Positions 6,231-14,285 of a stretch of DNA of 27,823 nt are shown here, in pieces. Location: positions 1 to 27,823 of the forward strand of contig CAZIWA010000072.1 of assembly GCA_964542875.1 (NCBI GenBank), given 5' to 3'. Origin of the DNA: CAZGOM01 sp964542875. GTDB lineage: Bacteria; Planctomycetota; Phycisphaerae; Phycisphaerales; Phycisphaeraceae. Each line of letters opens with the position of its first letter. The stretch's first letter is position 1. The notes below the pieces were generated by a model, which worked only from the letters and a program-made list of their open reading frames with translations, searched no databases and was not told where the DNA came from. The position numbers and the translations under genes are program-made.

Positions 6231-8723
6231 TTACTTCTGAATCCCGCCCAACTCCCCGCCCGGCAGCACCCGGCGCATTTCCACTTCCGGCTTAGGCGCT
6301 GCATCCTTGAGCTTGGGACCGACAAACACAAACGAAGGACGCAAAATCCCGCCCAGCCCGATCTCGTTGGCCGCGGAATTGCGCACGATCATGATCGCCA
6401 GCGTGTTCTCTTTGCCCGGCTCCACGCCTGCGGAAAGATCAAACACCGCCGGGTTGGAAAACCGCTGGCCTGAAGACCCGATGAACTTGCCGTTCACCCA
6501 GATCCGGGCCTCATCTTCAAACCCACCCATGAACAGCCCGACGCCCTGGCCTTCGGCCAGATCCTTAGGCGCGGTGAACTTCGTCCGGTACCACACCGCC
6601 CCGGACCGGTTGTCGCGTGCCAGGCCTTGCGCATCCCAGTTGCTGGAGATCGTCTTGGTCTTGGGCCATGCCGAATCATTGAACCCGGCCTCCTGGTACT
6701 TCAGCAGGTGGCCCACTTCATCCTTGTCCATCTTCGTGGGCAATTGGTCTGGCAGGGCATAGAGCAGCTTGTAAGCGCCGGATGAATACTGCAGGCCTTC
6801 ATTGACGAACTTTTCGATAAACCGCTGGAGATAGGCGTACCCTTCGTTGGAAACGACATCGCTGTTCATGTCGTAACCGGCCTGCCACTGCTTCTTGAGC
6901 GCTTCGTATTTCTCCTTGGTCTTGGCAAAGTCGAAGGTCTGGCTCGTCCAGTAGTAATCCAGATACAGCTTCAGGGATTCCACCGGCTGCCGGGCGTAGA
7001 GAATCCGGGTTTTCTCATCGGGTTTCTTGGCCAGCTTGTCGGCCTCATCAAACAGCGCCAGCGCACCGTCCACCCACTTCTTGTCGTACATCAGCGGAAA
7101 CGCGTGATATGAACCCGCCTCCTGCTTGGCCTCCGACTGCCGGTCGATCAGCATCAGGTTGTACTTTTCCATCGGGCCCGCGCCGTCGCCGTACGACAGT
7201 TGGCAATAGCGCTTTAAAAGCACCTTCCAGTCCTGATTCGTGTTCCAGGCCAGCTTCATGTACACCCAGTCGCTGGGTGCCAGAGTGCCCCACTGCTTGG
7301 TGGCTTCCACATTGGAGCCAAGCATGTTCGCCTTCTTGTAATAGGGCATTTCATCGCCCCAGATTTTCACCTTCGTGTAGGGCATCAGGTTCTCGGCCAG
7401 GTTCCAGTTGTACCCCCGGTAGATCAGGATGTTGCCCTGCTTGTTGGAAAGCTCGCCCCACTTCTCCACCACCTGCCGGTAAACGCTCTGCGTGTAGGAA
7501 TTGGGGTCCAGCGCGCTGTGGAACCGGGAAAAGTTGATCGGCGCGAAAATCGCCACCATCTTCGGGTCCGGCACATAGCGCGTGGGGTAGTCCGCGTGTG
7601 TGGAATAGGAGTAGAAGCCCACGTAAGCGTTGGGGTATTCCTTATGCACTTCTTTCAAGATCGTGTTGCCCAGCAGCACCAGGAGGTCGGTCGTATCAGG
7701 CGCGCCCACGATGGTGTCGATCTTCCCGGAGCTGGCCTTCTTGGTCTCCTCTGACTGGCTGTACCCCAGCCCGTCCGCCGGCCCGATGGGGAAGCCCGCT
7801 GCCGTGTCCTTGGTCCACTCGCCCGCGGCGATCTTTTTCTTGTAGGTTTCCTTGATGTCGTCGATGAACATCTGGATCACCTTGGGATGAGTCGACTCCA
7901 ATTGCGGCCCTTGGCGCGTCAGTACGCCCTGCCGGTTCTTGGTCAGCGCATACATCGTGGGGTCTGCTTCGAATTCCTTCTTATGCCTGGCGATGAACTG
8001 GTCCCACGCGTGCCCCGCGGTCTGGAATGCGGCATGGTCAAACCAACCTGCGCGTTCCCTCCTGGCCCACGCCGCGTACCGCGGACGCTCTTCGGGCTTT
8101 TCGGGGTGCCACTTGGTCCGGTACCCCCGGTACCACAGCGACCGGGCCAGAAAGTCCGGTGCGGAGGAAAAATCGACGTTTTTCATCTCCACCGTCTTGG
8201 CTTCGGGAATGATCTCGCCGATCTCGCCGGGCATCACCCAGTCGATCCCCAGCCGGTTGAGCAGTTCGTACGTGCCCCAGAGCACCGCGCGGTCGGATTC
8301 CCCGCGGATGTAAACGCCGTTGCCGGCCACCACCAGCCGGAAGCCTTCCTTGGAAAGCGTGTTTTTCTCCGGTGGACTCCCCGCCAGGCCCAGGTAAATC
8401 CCCGGGGCGCCGACTGCGAATTTATCGTTTGGGTTCACCTCCACGATCGGCAGTTCCGCGCCGGACATTTTCTTGAGGTGGTAGTTGATTTCCTGCGCAG
8501 CCAGCCGAATCGCCTTCTCATCCCATTCGTTGCGATACGACGGCTTGGGCTGCCCAGGCTTAAGCGGAGCCGGATCGGCCATCGTCCCCTCGGGCACATA
8601 AATGGTCGCGCGCGCTTTGCCGTCCTTCACCAGCGGCACATCGGCATAAAGCATCGATGCCCCTGAACCCAGGGCCACCAATCCGGCAAGCAACATCACT
8701 TTCAACGAATTTTTTCGACGCAT
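6231..8723 (-). CDS. Secreted DUF4838 / alpha-glucuronidase-like protein
   Basis: This protein of 830 residues has a signal peptide (MRRKNS, then a hydrophobic core, with likely cleavage near MLYA-DVP at about 27). The segment IRLAAQEINYHLKKMSGAELPIVE (about 75-98) matches the N-terminal domain of alpha-glucuronidases and of DUF4838 proteins. The central DUF4838-type region (about 180-480) is aromatic-rich, with YVGFYSYSTHADYP and IYRGYNWNLAENLMPY. The C-terminus (about 660-815: WYRTKFTAPKDL, ARIWVNGKFIG, NTLAIMIVRN) is a GH2-like galactose-binding jelly roll. I chose the ATG at 8723 over an upstream in-frame ATG at 8765 because GGAG lies 7-8 nt before it and it gives a clean signal peptide. 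It is probably a polysaccharide-acting enzyme. The divergent LacI gene suggests sugar-dependent control. Confidence 0.8.
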   Translation of the reverse strand: MRRKNSLKVMLLAGLVALGSGASMLYADVPLVKDGKARATIYVPEGTMADPAPLKPGQPKPSYRNEWDEKAIRLAAQEINYHLKKMSGAELPIVEVNPNDKFAVGAPGIYLGLAGSPPEKNTLSKEGFRLVVAGNGVYIRGESDRAVLWGTYELLNRLGIDWVMPGEIGEIIPEAKTVEMKNVDFSSAPDFLARSLWYRGYRTKWHPEKPEERPRYAAWARRERAGWFDHAAFQTAGHAWDQFIARHKKEFEADPTMYALTKNRQGVLTRQGPQLESTHPKVIQMFIDDIKETYKKKIAAGEWTKDTAAGFPIGPADGLGYSQSEETKKASSGKIDTIVGAPDTTDLLVLLGNTILKEVHKEYPNAYVGFYSYSTHADYPTRYVPDPKMVAIFAPINFSRFHSALDPNSYTQSVYRQVVEKWGELSNKQGNILIYRGYNWNLAENLMPYTKVKIWGDEMPYYKKANMLGSNVEATKQWGTLAPSDWVYMKLAWNTNQDWKVLLKRYCQLSYGDGAGPMEKYNLMLIDRQSEAKQEAGSYHAFPLMYDKKWVDGALALFDEADKLAKKPDEKTRILYARQPVESLKLYLDYYWTSQTFDFAKTKEKYEALKKQWQAGYDMNSDVVSNEGYAYLQRFIEKFVNEGLQYSSGAYKLLYALPDQLPTKMDKDEVGHLLKYQEAGFNDSAWPKTKTISSNWDAQGLARDNRSGAVWYRTKFTAPKDLAEGQGVGLFMGGFEDEARIWVNGKFIGSSGQRFSNPAVFDLSAGVEPGKENTLAIMIVRNSAANEIGLGGILRPSFVFVGPKLKDAAPKPEVEMRRVLPGGELGGIQK

Positions 8724-9014
8724 CGTGCAACTCCATGGGCTGGTTAAATGTCGTGACAAAAGCACTTGGAACCTCGCTCGCCCCCTATTTGAATTGTCTC
8801 ACTTGCACCCAATTCATCAAGCCAGTTAACAGACGCTTTCAAGACGCCTTAGTTCCTTTTGAGTAAGGCTTTAAGAATCTTTGCAAACACCATTGGATTT
8901 CAAGGCCAATTTCAAATAAAGTGCCATATCAGTTCTTCGTGCTGGAATCGGGACCCCGCACAGGCGTCTCGCCCCGCAAACGGTCTTTAAAAATCCCTCC
9001 TCAAAGGAGCGCCC
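8724..9014. promoter_or_regulatory. Divergent promoter region with candidate LacI-type operators
   Basis: This 291-bp gap separates the DUF4838 gene (-) from the LacI gene (+). Two inverted repeats stand out. One is ATTGG..TT.AA..CCAAT at 8892-8910, a 19-bp pseudopalindrome with 7 of 9 half-site pairs matching, in the size range of LacI operators. The other is TGAATTG (8790-8796) with CAATTCA (8810-8816), 13 nt apart and about 70-90 bp upstream of the DUF4838 start. Either could bind the adjacent regulator; this is an inference from position and symmetry. Confidence 0.35.
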
Positions 9015-10061
9015 ATGGCTGGCCCTGTTGCCCGCAAAGCAGTCTCGCTCAGACACATCGCCCAGGCGGCCGATGTCTCTTTGGCCACCGCCTCCATGGC
9101 CCTGGCCAACCACCCCCACGTGAGCGAGGAAACCAAGCAGAAGGTCCGCGCCATCGCCGAAAAGGCCGGTTACATCCGCAAGCCCCGCAGGCCCAACAAA
9201 CGCAGCCTGGTGAACCCCGCGCGCCCCGCCCGCGTAGGCTTCCTGCTCCTGGGCTCCCCCGTCGATGACGACCTCCACCTGGGCTACCTGCACTCCCTGT
9301 GCCTGCGCGCTTCCGACGCCGGCGCTCGCGTGGACATCCAGGCCCTGGAAGACGTCTCCGACCCGATCAAGACCGCCAAATCCGTTCAGGAGTTTTCCCG
9401 CGGCATCACCGGGCTCATCATCACCGGCATGGTCAACAAGCCCGTGCTGGATGTGCTTAACCGCACCGGCGTGCCTTACGTCGTCCTGGGCGACACCATG
9501 GACAGCTTCCAGGCCCACGGCTCGGGCTCAGGACAAACCATTTCCTACAAAGTCGAAGCCATGGGCGAACTCGCGGTCGAGCGGCTCCTGGCCGTCGGCC
9601 ACAAGCGCATCGGCTTCGTTGTCGAAAGGCTCCCCCGCGGCCTCTGGAACGACCGCTGGCTCCGCGGCTATCAGCTTGCCCACCTGGAGCACAAGCTGGA
9701 CATCAACCAGGACCTTATCCAAGTCACCAACAAGGTTCGCTCCAGCGCGCAGCCCGCGGTTGACGCCTTCCTCAAGCTGTCCAAGCCTCCCACCGGCTAC
9801 ATCATCCCCGACGCGCGTCTGGCGGCCTCTTTCCTGGCCTGCATGCAGACCGCCAACGTCAAGATCCCCAACCAATCGCTCATCATCTCCGGCTTCCCCA
9901 CCGTGGTCGCCCGCTACGGCCTCCAGGACCTCCCCTGGATCGGCTCCGACATCGACCACATGACCACCCTCGCCATCCGGCAGATCCAGCAGCTCGTCAT
10001 CCAGCCGCTGCCCTGCCCAACGGAAATGATCCTCCCCTTCGGCTCCCGCAACATGCCCTGA
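9015..10061 (+). CDS. LacI family transcriptional regulator
   Basis: This 348-residue protein has an N-terminal LacI helix-turn-helix (SLRHIAQAADVSLATASMAL, residues 11-30), followed by the hinge segment VSEETKQKVRAIAEKAGYIRK and a periplasmic-binding-protein-like sensor domain (about 70-345: VGFLLLGSP, GLIITGMV, VPYVVLGD, RIGFVVERLPRGLWNDRWLRGY). The usual VSRALN turn reads ASMALAN, with Met where Arg is common. AGGAG (9005-9009) is 5 nt from the ATG. It lies between and divergent from secreted sugar-active enzymes, so it probably controls one or both in response to a sugar-derived ligand. The length is normal. Confidence 0.9.
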   Translation: MAGPVARKAVSLRHIAQAADVSLATASMALANHPHVSEETKQKVRAIAEKAGYIRKPRRPNKRSLVNPARPARVGFLLLGSPVDDDLHLGYLHSLCLRASDAGARVDIQALEDVSDPIKTAKSVQEFSRGITGLIITGMVNKPVLDVLNRTGVPYVVLGDTMDSFQAHGSGSGQTISYKVEAMGELAVERLLAVGHKRIGFVVERLPRGLWNDRWLRGYQLAHLEHKLDINQDLIQVTNKVRSSAQPAVDAFLKLSKPPTGYIIPDARLAASFLACMQTANVKIPNQSLIISGFPTVVARYGLQDLPWIGSDIDHMTTLAIRQIQQLVIQPLPCPTEMILPFGSRNMP

Positions 10062-10095
10062 TCTCTTCTGGGGTTCGCCGTTGCACAACGGGGGA

Positions 10096-10123
10096 CTGGG
10101 GCTGCCGTCCGCGGCTGCCCCAG
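10096..10123 (+). terminator. Hairpin after the LacI gene, possible terminator
   Basis: CTGGGGCTGC (10096-10105) pairs with GCTGCCCCAG (10114-10123) at 9 of 10 positions around an 8-nt loop, 35 bp after the LacI stop. The following sequence is pyrimidine-rich but has no uninterrupted T-run, so termination may be factor-assisted. Confidence 0.4.
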
Positions 10124-10170
10124 CCTTCAGCCCGTACTCTCCTTTCTGAAAATTCACTAAATCTCCTGAA

Positions 10171-10200
10171 TTGCTTCTTTCCCTCCTCCCTCGCTATAGT
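10171..10200 (+). promoter_or_regulatory. Candidate promoter for the GH42-like gene
   Basis: TATAGT (10195-10200), a 5/6 match to the -10 box, follows a weak TTGCTT (10171-10176) with an 18-nt spacer. A small hairpin (GACCA...TGGTC, 10207-10223) lies in the predicted leader. Found by eye only. Confidence 0.3.
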
Positions 10201-10249
10201 CACCCAGACCATCGCACTTGGTCCGGGGGAGAAACGGGTAAAGGTTCCA

Positions 10250-12883
10250 ATGTCCCGCCGATCGCTCCCCCTCGTCCTGGCCGTGGCCGCTTCGCTCTTT
10301 CTTTCTCCGCAACTCCACGCGCAACCCGTGGCCAAGCCGCGCCCCACCATCCGGCCCACGAACCTCACGCCCGAAGACGTCCCGCTCTTTAAATTCCGTT
10401 TCCGCGTCGTCCAAAACGATGGCAAGGCCCCCAAGGGCAAATTTAATTTCACCCTCGGCTTCCTCCGCAAAGCCGTCAACACCACCGACGACCAATGGTC
10501 CCCCTGGGCAGACTTCACCGCTGAAGATGCCAAGATGGCCACCGACAAGCACGCCTACCCCAACACCTACATGCAGGGCTGGCCGCTGGTCTTAAAGGCC
10601 GTCGTCTCCAACCTCGGCCCCACTGCCACCATCGAAGGCGAAACCCAGTTCGTCGGCTTCGACAAAACCTACTCCCTTAAGGGCAACCTCCAGGGCAACA
10701 CCCTGGGCATCCTCATCTACCCTGATAAAGAAATGAAGCTCGGCTTCGCCACCATGGCGCAGTACAACCGCGATCAGTTCTGGTCGCTGCTCAAAGACCT
10801 TCCCCCCAATCAGGGCAACCAGCCCAAAGAAATCATCATCGCCGACCGTTTCATCCCAGGCGACAGCGACGCCGACGCCCTCAAGGAAGGCATTGAAAAC
10901 CTCTCCAAGATCGGCTTCAACACCCTGGCCGATCCTTCCATCAAGCAGCACGCTTCCCTCATGAAGCAGTATGGCATCCCCTACACTGCGGGCGGCGTCT
11001 ACTCTCCTCCCGGCTATACCTTCGAGTTCACCGAAACGCCCAAAGACCCTTCTCTCGACGACTGGGCCCAAAGCCAGGCCAAGCCCTTCAAAGACCTCGG
11101 CCCCGATGGCGCCCAGATCAAGCTCTACGCCATGGCGGACGAACCCGGCTGGTACTATCCCGCCGCCTTTGAATCCCTCAAGAAAAACCCCGAAGGCCTC
11201 AAACGCTTCCGGGACTTCCTCCTAGGTCAGAAGCTCACCCTTCAGGACCTGGACGCTAAATCCTGGGATGAAGTCTTCCCCATCGGCCAGAGTCAGGCCA
11301 CCACGCTGGCCAAACGCAAACTCTTTTACTGGACCATGCGCTTTTTCCCCTGGGATTCCTCCCGCTACTTCGCCGACGCGAACCGCGCCATGGAAAAGGC
11401 CTTCTACCCCGGCATCCGCACCTTCAACAACTGGAACTTTTTCTCCGGCCGCTCCTACGTCCCCGGTGCCGTCGCCAACAACGGCGACAAGAACTCCCCC
11501 GACGCCGGCATGGGGGGTCAGGACTGGTTTGAATACGCCCGCCTCAAGGGCACCAACGTCCTCTGGGTGGAAGACTGGTTCGGCGATAACCGCTCTTACC
11601 AATGGTCCTATTACATGGCCCGGCTCGACGCCGCCGCCGTCCCCAACGGCCTCACCACAGGCGGATACATCGTCCCCCGCACCGCAGGCGACATGCCAAA
11701 CGGCATCCTCCAGAAAATCGTCGGCGTCGCCGGCTACGGCGCAAAATCCATCAAATACTTCGTCTTCGGTCCCGAATACAACTTCCCCTCCAACTGCTAC
11801 TCCTTTAAATCTTTCCTCCTCCCCACCATGGCCAAGGCCCACGGCATGGTCGCCAAAGCCGAGCCCCTCCTGAGCCCCGGCAAGCGCCCCGCCATCACCA
11901 CCGCCCTCCTCTTCCCACGCTCCGCGCAGATGTGGGACGTCAAAGGTGACGCCCCCAAACCCATCCTCACATTCAAGGGCATGCGCCACCCCGTCAGCGA
12001 TGCCACCAACACCAACCTCGACCGGCTCACCGTCGACTACCTCGCGGAACTCAACGGGCTCTACGTCGCCCTCCAGCACAGCAACATTCCCGCCACTTTC
12101 ATCGACGAAGAAGAGCTCACCCCGGATCGCCTCAAAAACCTCAGCGTCCTCTACATCACCACCCCCAACCTCCCCGCCGAATCCATCCCTGCCCTCTTCG
12201 ACTGGGTTAAGCAGGGCGGAACCCTCATCCTTACCTCTGGCGCCGCCGCACGCGACCGCTACGACGATCCCCTTCCCGCTTTTGATGAAACCTTCAAACT
12301 CTCCGCCAAACGGGACCACGGCCAACCCCTCCTCATCAACTTCCTCCATGACATGAAAGTCCTCGGCACGCAAAACGCCGCAGCCCCCGTCCTTGGCCGC
12401 TCGATCGCCTCTGAAAAACCAAGCGCCCCCCTCTCCCTCGCCGCGCAAAAGCCTCTCACCGATCAAGTGGAAATCGGCCGCGGCAACATCGTCTACTTCA
12501 ACTGGTTCCCCGGCCTCACCTACCTCAGATCCGGCAAAAACTGGGATAAAAAAGACCAGTTCCCCTCCGACTTCTCCAAAAACACGCGCGACACCATCGC
12601 CAAGCCCCTCAACGCCATGCGCCCCGACCGCGCCTGGGCCAACCTCGATCAACCCCTCGTCGAAACCCCGTTGCTGGTCTCCGACAAAGGCACGGTCATG
12701 ACGTTGCTGAACTGGAACAACAAGCCCATCGAAAAACTCCGCGTGGAGGTCAAGCTCGGCTTCACCCCCTCAAAGGTGGAAAGCGTCACCCACGGTGCGC
12801 TCCAGACCAACAGCACAAGCGACGGCAAAACCATCTTCGAACTCCCCCTCGACGCCGCCGACTATGTGCTGTTCTACAAATAA
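10250..12883 (+). CDS. Secreted GH42-like glycoside hydrolase candidate
   Basis: This 877-residue protein has a signal peptide (MSRRSLPLVLAVAASLFLSP..., cleavage probably after LHA at about 24). An N-terminal beta-rich domain (about 40-190) precedes a TIM-barrel-like region in which MADEPGWY (E298) and LWVEDWF (E441) are the best candidates for acid/base and nucleophile Glu, as in clan GH-A. Residues about 600-680 (LNGLYVALQHSNIPATFIDEEEL, VLYITTPNLPAESIPALFDWVKQGGTL) match the GATase-like beta-galactosidase trimerisation domain of GH42. The end (LLNWNNKPIEKLRVEVKLG) is a small beta-sandwich. The exact family and substrate are not assignable. TAAAGG (10239-10244) lies 5 nt before the ATG. Its position downstream of LacI points to a carbohydrate regulon. 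Confidence 0.7.
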   Translation: MSRRSLPLVLAVAASLFLSPQLHAQPVAKPRPTIRPTNLTPEDVPLFKFRFRVVQNDGKAPKGKFNFTLGFLRKAVNTTDDQWSPWADFTAEDAKMATDKHAYPNTYMQGWPLVLKAVVSNLGPTATIEGETQFVGFDKTYSLKGNLQGNTLGILIYPDKEMKLGFATMAQYNRDQFWSLLKDLPPNQGNQPKEIIIADRFIPGDSDADALKEGIENLSKIGFNTLADPSIKQHASLMKQYGIPYTAGGVYSPPGYTFEFTETPKDPSLDDWAQSQAKPFKDLGPDGAQIKLYAMADEPGWYYPAAFESLKKNPEGLKRFRDFLLGQKLTLQDLDAKSWDEVFPIGQSQATTLAKRKLFYWTMRFFPWDSSRYFADANRAMEKAFYPGIRTFNNWNFFSGRSYVPGAVANNGDKNSPDAGMGGQDWFEYARLKGTNVLWVEDWFGDNRSYQWSYYMARLDAAAVPNGLTTGGYIVPRTAGDMPNGILQKIVGVAGYGAKSIKYFVFGPEYNFPSNCYSFKSFLLPTMAKAHGMVAKAEPLLSPGKRPAITTALLFPRSAQMWDVKGDAPKPILTFKGMRHPVSDATNTNLDRLTVDYLAELNGLYVALQHSNIPATFIDEEELTPDRLKNLSVLYITTPNLPAESIPALFDWVKQGGTLILTSGAAARDRYDDPLPAFDETFKLSAKRDHGQPLLINFLHDMKVLGTQNAAAPVLGRSIASEKPSAPLSLAAQKPLTDQVEIGRGNIVYFNWFPGLTYLRSGKNWDKKDQFPSDFSKNTRDTIAKPLNAMRPDRAWANLDQPLVETPLLVSDKGTVMTLLNWNNKPIEKLRVEVKLGFTPSKVESVTHGALQTNSTSDGKTIFELPLDAADYVLFYK

Positions 12884-12911
12884 CCGCGTGGTAAATGGAG
12901 AACATCTGCGT

Positions 12912-12939
12912 GCCATGCTCTGGTTTTCGTGAGCATGGC
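12912..12939 (+). terminator. Terminator-like hairpin after the GH42-like gene
   Basis: GCCATGCTC (12912-12920) pairs perfectly with GAGCATGGC (12931-12939) around a 10-nt loop, followed by TTCTCTTCT. It lies 28 bp after the GH42-like stop codon. Confidence 0.5.
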
Positions 12940-12983
12940 TTCTCTTCTCGGGTGGGCTTTGCCTTCAAACTCTGAGGCAGGTT

Positions 12984-13008
12984 GGATTAGACGTCTTCGT
13001 CGTAATCC
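12984..13008. terminator. Second hairpin between convergent genes
   Basis: GGATTA...TAATCC with an inner GACG/CGTC stem and TCTT loop (one bulged G) lies between the GH42-like gene and the convergent aminotransferase gene. Another small stem (TGCCT...AGGCA, about 12960-12979) precedes it. They may help terminate transcription in both directions, although T-runs are weak. Confidence 0.3.
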
Positions 13009-13075
13009 GACATCTCGTTTTACGTCCGAATTGAACCTCGTGTACAACCCTCAACGGAACATCCAGCCCGCACGC

Positions 13076-14230
13076 TCACGGCAGCAACCTCACCAATTTC
13101 TCAATCTGCGCCGCCGTGTTGTAAAAATGCGGGCTCACCCGCAGCCGCCCTTCCCGAATCACGATCACCACATTCTCTTTCTCTAAATCAGCCACGATCT
13201 TCTGCATCCCCGCAGGCCCGCGCAGCCGCTCATTCATTGATTCAAACGTCACGATCCCGCTTCGTTCCCCCTCTTTTTTACGAGGTGAAAACACGCGATA
13301 CCCTTTGCCCGCCAACCCCTCGCACAGCAATGAATTAAGCGCATCCACCCGCCGCCAAACCTCCCCGATCCCCACCTTCGTAAGCAGTTCCAGGCTCGCC
13401 CCCATTCCCAGCACACCGGGAATGTTGTAACTCCCGGGCTCAAACCGCCGGGCATCTCTTTGAAACTCAAACCGGTAGTCGCCATAATTTTGCGCGTCCA
13501 CCATGTTCATCCATCCCACCACGTTGGGGTGCAGCATTTCACACAGGTCGTCTTTGCAGTAAAAGATCCCCGCGCCCTCGGGCCCAAGCATCCACTTGTG
13601 TCCGTCAGCGCTTAAAAAATCGATCCCCATGCCCTGCACATCCACCGGCAAAACACCCACGGACTGGATGGCATCTACGCACAGGTAGCCGCCCGCTTTG
13701 TGGACCATCTCCCCGATCTTGGCGACATCCATCCGGAACCCGGACGCATACTGCACATGCGAGACGGAAACAATCCGGGTCTTATTGGTGATCGCTTCGA
13801 TCACATCATCTTCATCCACCCGCCCGTCGGGTTGCTGAGGCACTTCAATCACATGCACGCTTTGACGTTTCAAATCCTCCCACGGATACCTGTTGGCGGG
13901 ATACTCCACGCCCGTGATCACCACATTGTCCCCGGGTTTAAACGGAAACCCTTTGGCCACCAGGCTCAAACCGGTGGAGGTATTGGGCACATAGGCAATC
14001 TCTTTTGCATTCTGCGCGTTGATCAGCCGCGCCGTGATCCCCTTCACTTCTGACGCGCGCTTGTACCAGCCGGACTGCACATACGCCCGGCCTTGCGCCT
14101 GCGCCACATAGGCTTCCATGGCCCGTCCTGCAGACCGTGAGATCGGCGCCACACCGGCATGATTGAAAAAGTCCATTTCCCGCAGGATCGGAAATTCATC
14201 GGATACGTCTAATTGGGCGTGGTCTTCCAT
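13076..14230 (-). CDS. Class V aminotransferase family PLP enzyme
   Basis: This 384-residue protein has the aminotransferase class V fold (cysteine desulfurase / isopenicillin N epimerase / kynureninase-like). Landmarks: NHAGVAPIS near residue 23, NTSTGLSLVAKGF (cofactor phosphate region), VSHVQYASGFRMDV, LCVDAIQSVGVLPVDV (PLP-ring Asp), SADGHKWMLGPEG with the Schiff-base lysine at K212, and RFEPGSYNIPGVLGMGASL. No clear persulfide-carrying Cys loop is visible, so desulfurase activity is uncertain and an epimerase or lyase is equally possible. AGGA lies about 9-10 nt before the ATG. It is divergent from the TPR peptidase gene across only 55 bp, so their promoters overlap. Confidence 0.85.
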   Translation of the reverse strand: MEDHAQLDVSDEFPILREMDFFNHAGVAPISRSAGRAMEAYVAQAQGRAYVQSGWYKRASEVKGITARLINAQNAKEIAYVPNTSTGLSLVAKGFPFKPGDNVVITGVEYPANRYPWEDLKRQSVHVIEVPQQPDGRVDEDDVIEAITNKTRIVSVSHVQYASGFRMDVAKIGEMVHKAGGYLCVDAIQSVGVLPVDVQGMGIDFLSADGHKWMLGPEGAGIFYCKDDLCEMLHPNVVGWMNMVDAQNYGDYRFEFQRDARRFEPGSYNIPGVLGMGASLELLTKVGIGEVWRRVDALNSLLCEGLAGKGYRVFSPRKKEGERSGIVTFESMNERLRGPAGMQKIVADLEKENVVIVIREGRLRVSPHFYNTAAQIEKLVRLLP

Positions 14231-14285
14231 GGTGTTGAATCCTACACTGGTTCATACCTCCAGGATCGATAGCGAGTGACGGGGA

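Noticed and set aside
7887..8666. Forward-strand ORF of 259 codons
   Set aside because: It is a shadow of the DUF4838 gene with Arg/His/Pro bias and no recognisable domain.
11222..12652. Reverse-strand ORF of 476 codons
   Set aside because: It lies wholly antisense to the GH42-like gene, is Gly/Val/Glu-rich, as expected from the complement of GC-rich coding DNA, and shows no domain.
12929..13186. Forward ORF of 85 codons between the GH42-like and aminotransferase genes
   Set aside because: It spans hairpins and overlaps the end of the aminotransferase gene, without a Shine-Dalgarno sequence or recognisable sequence.
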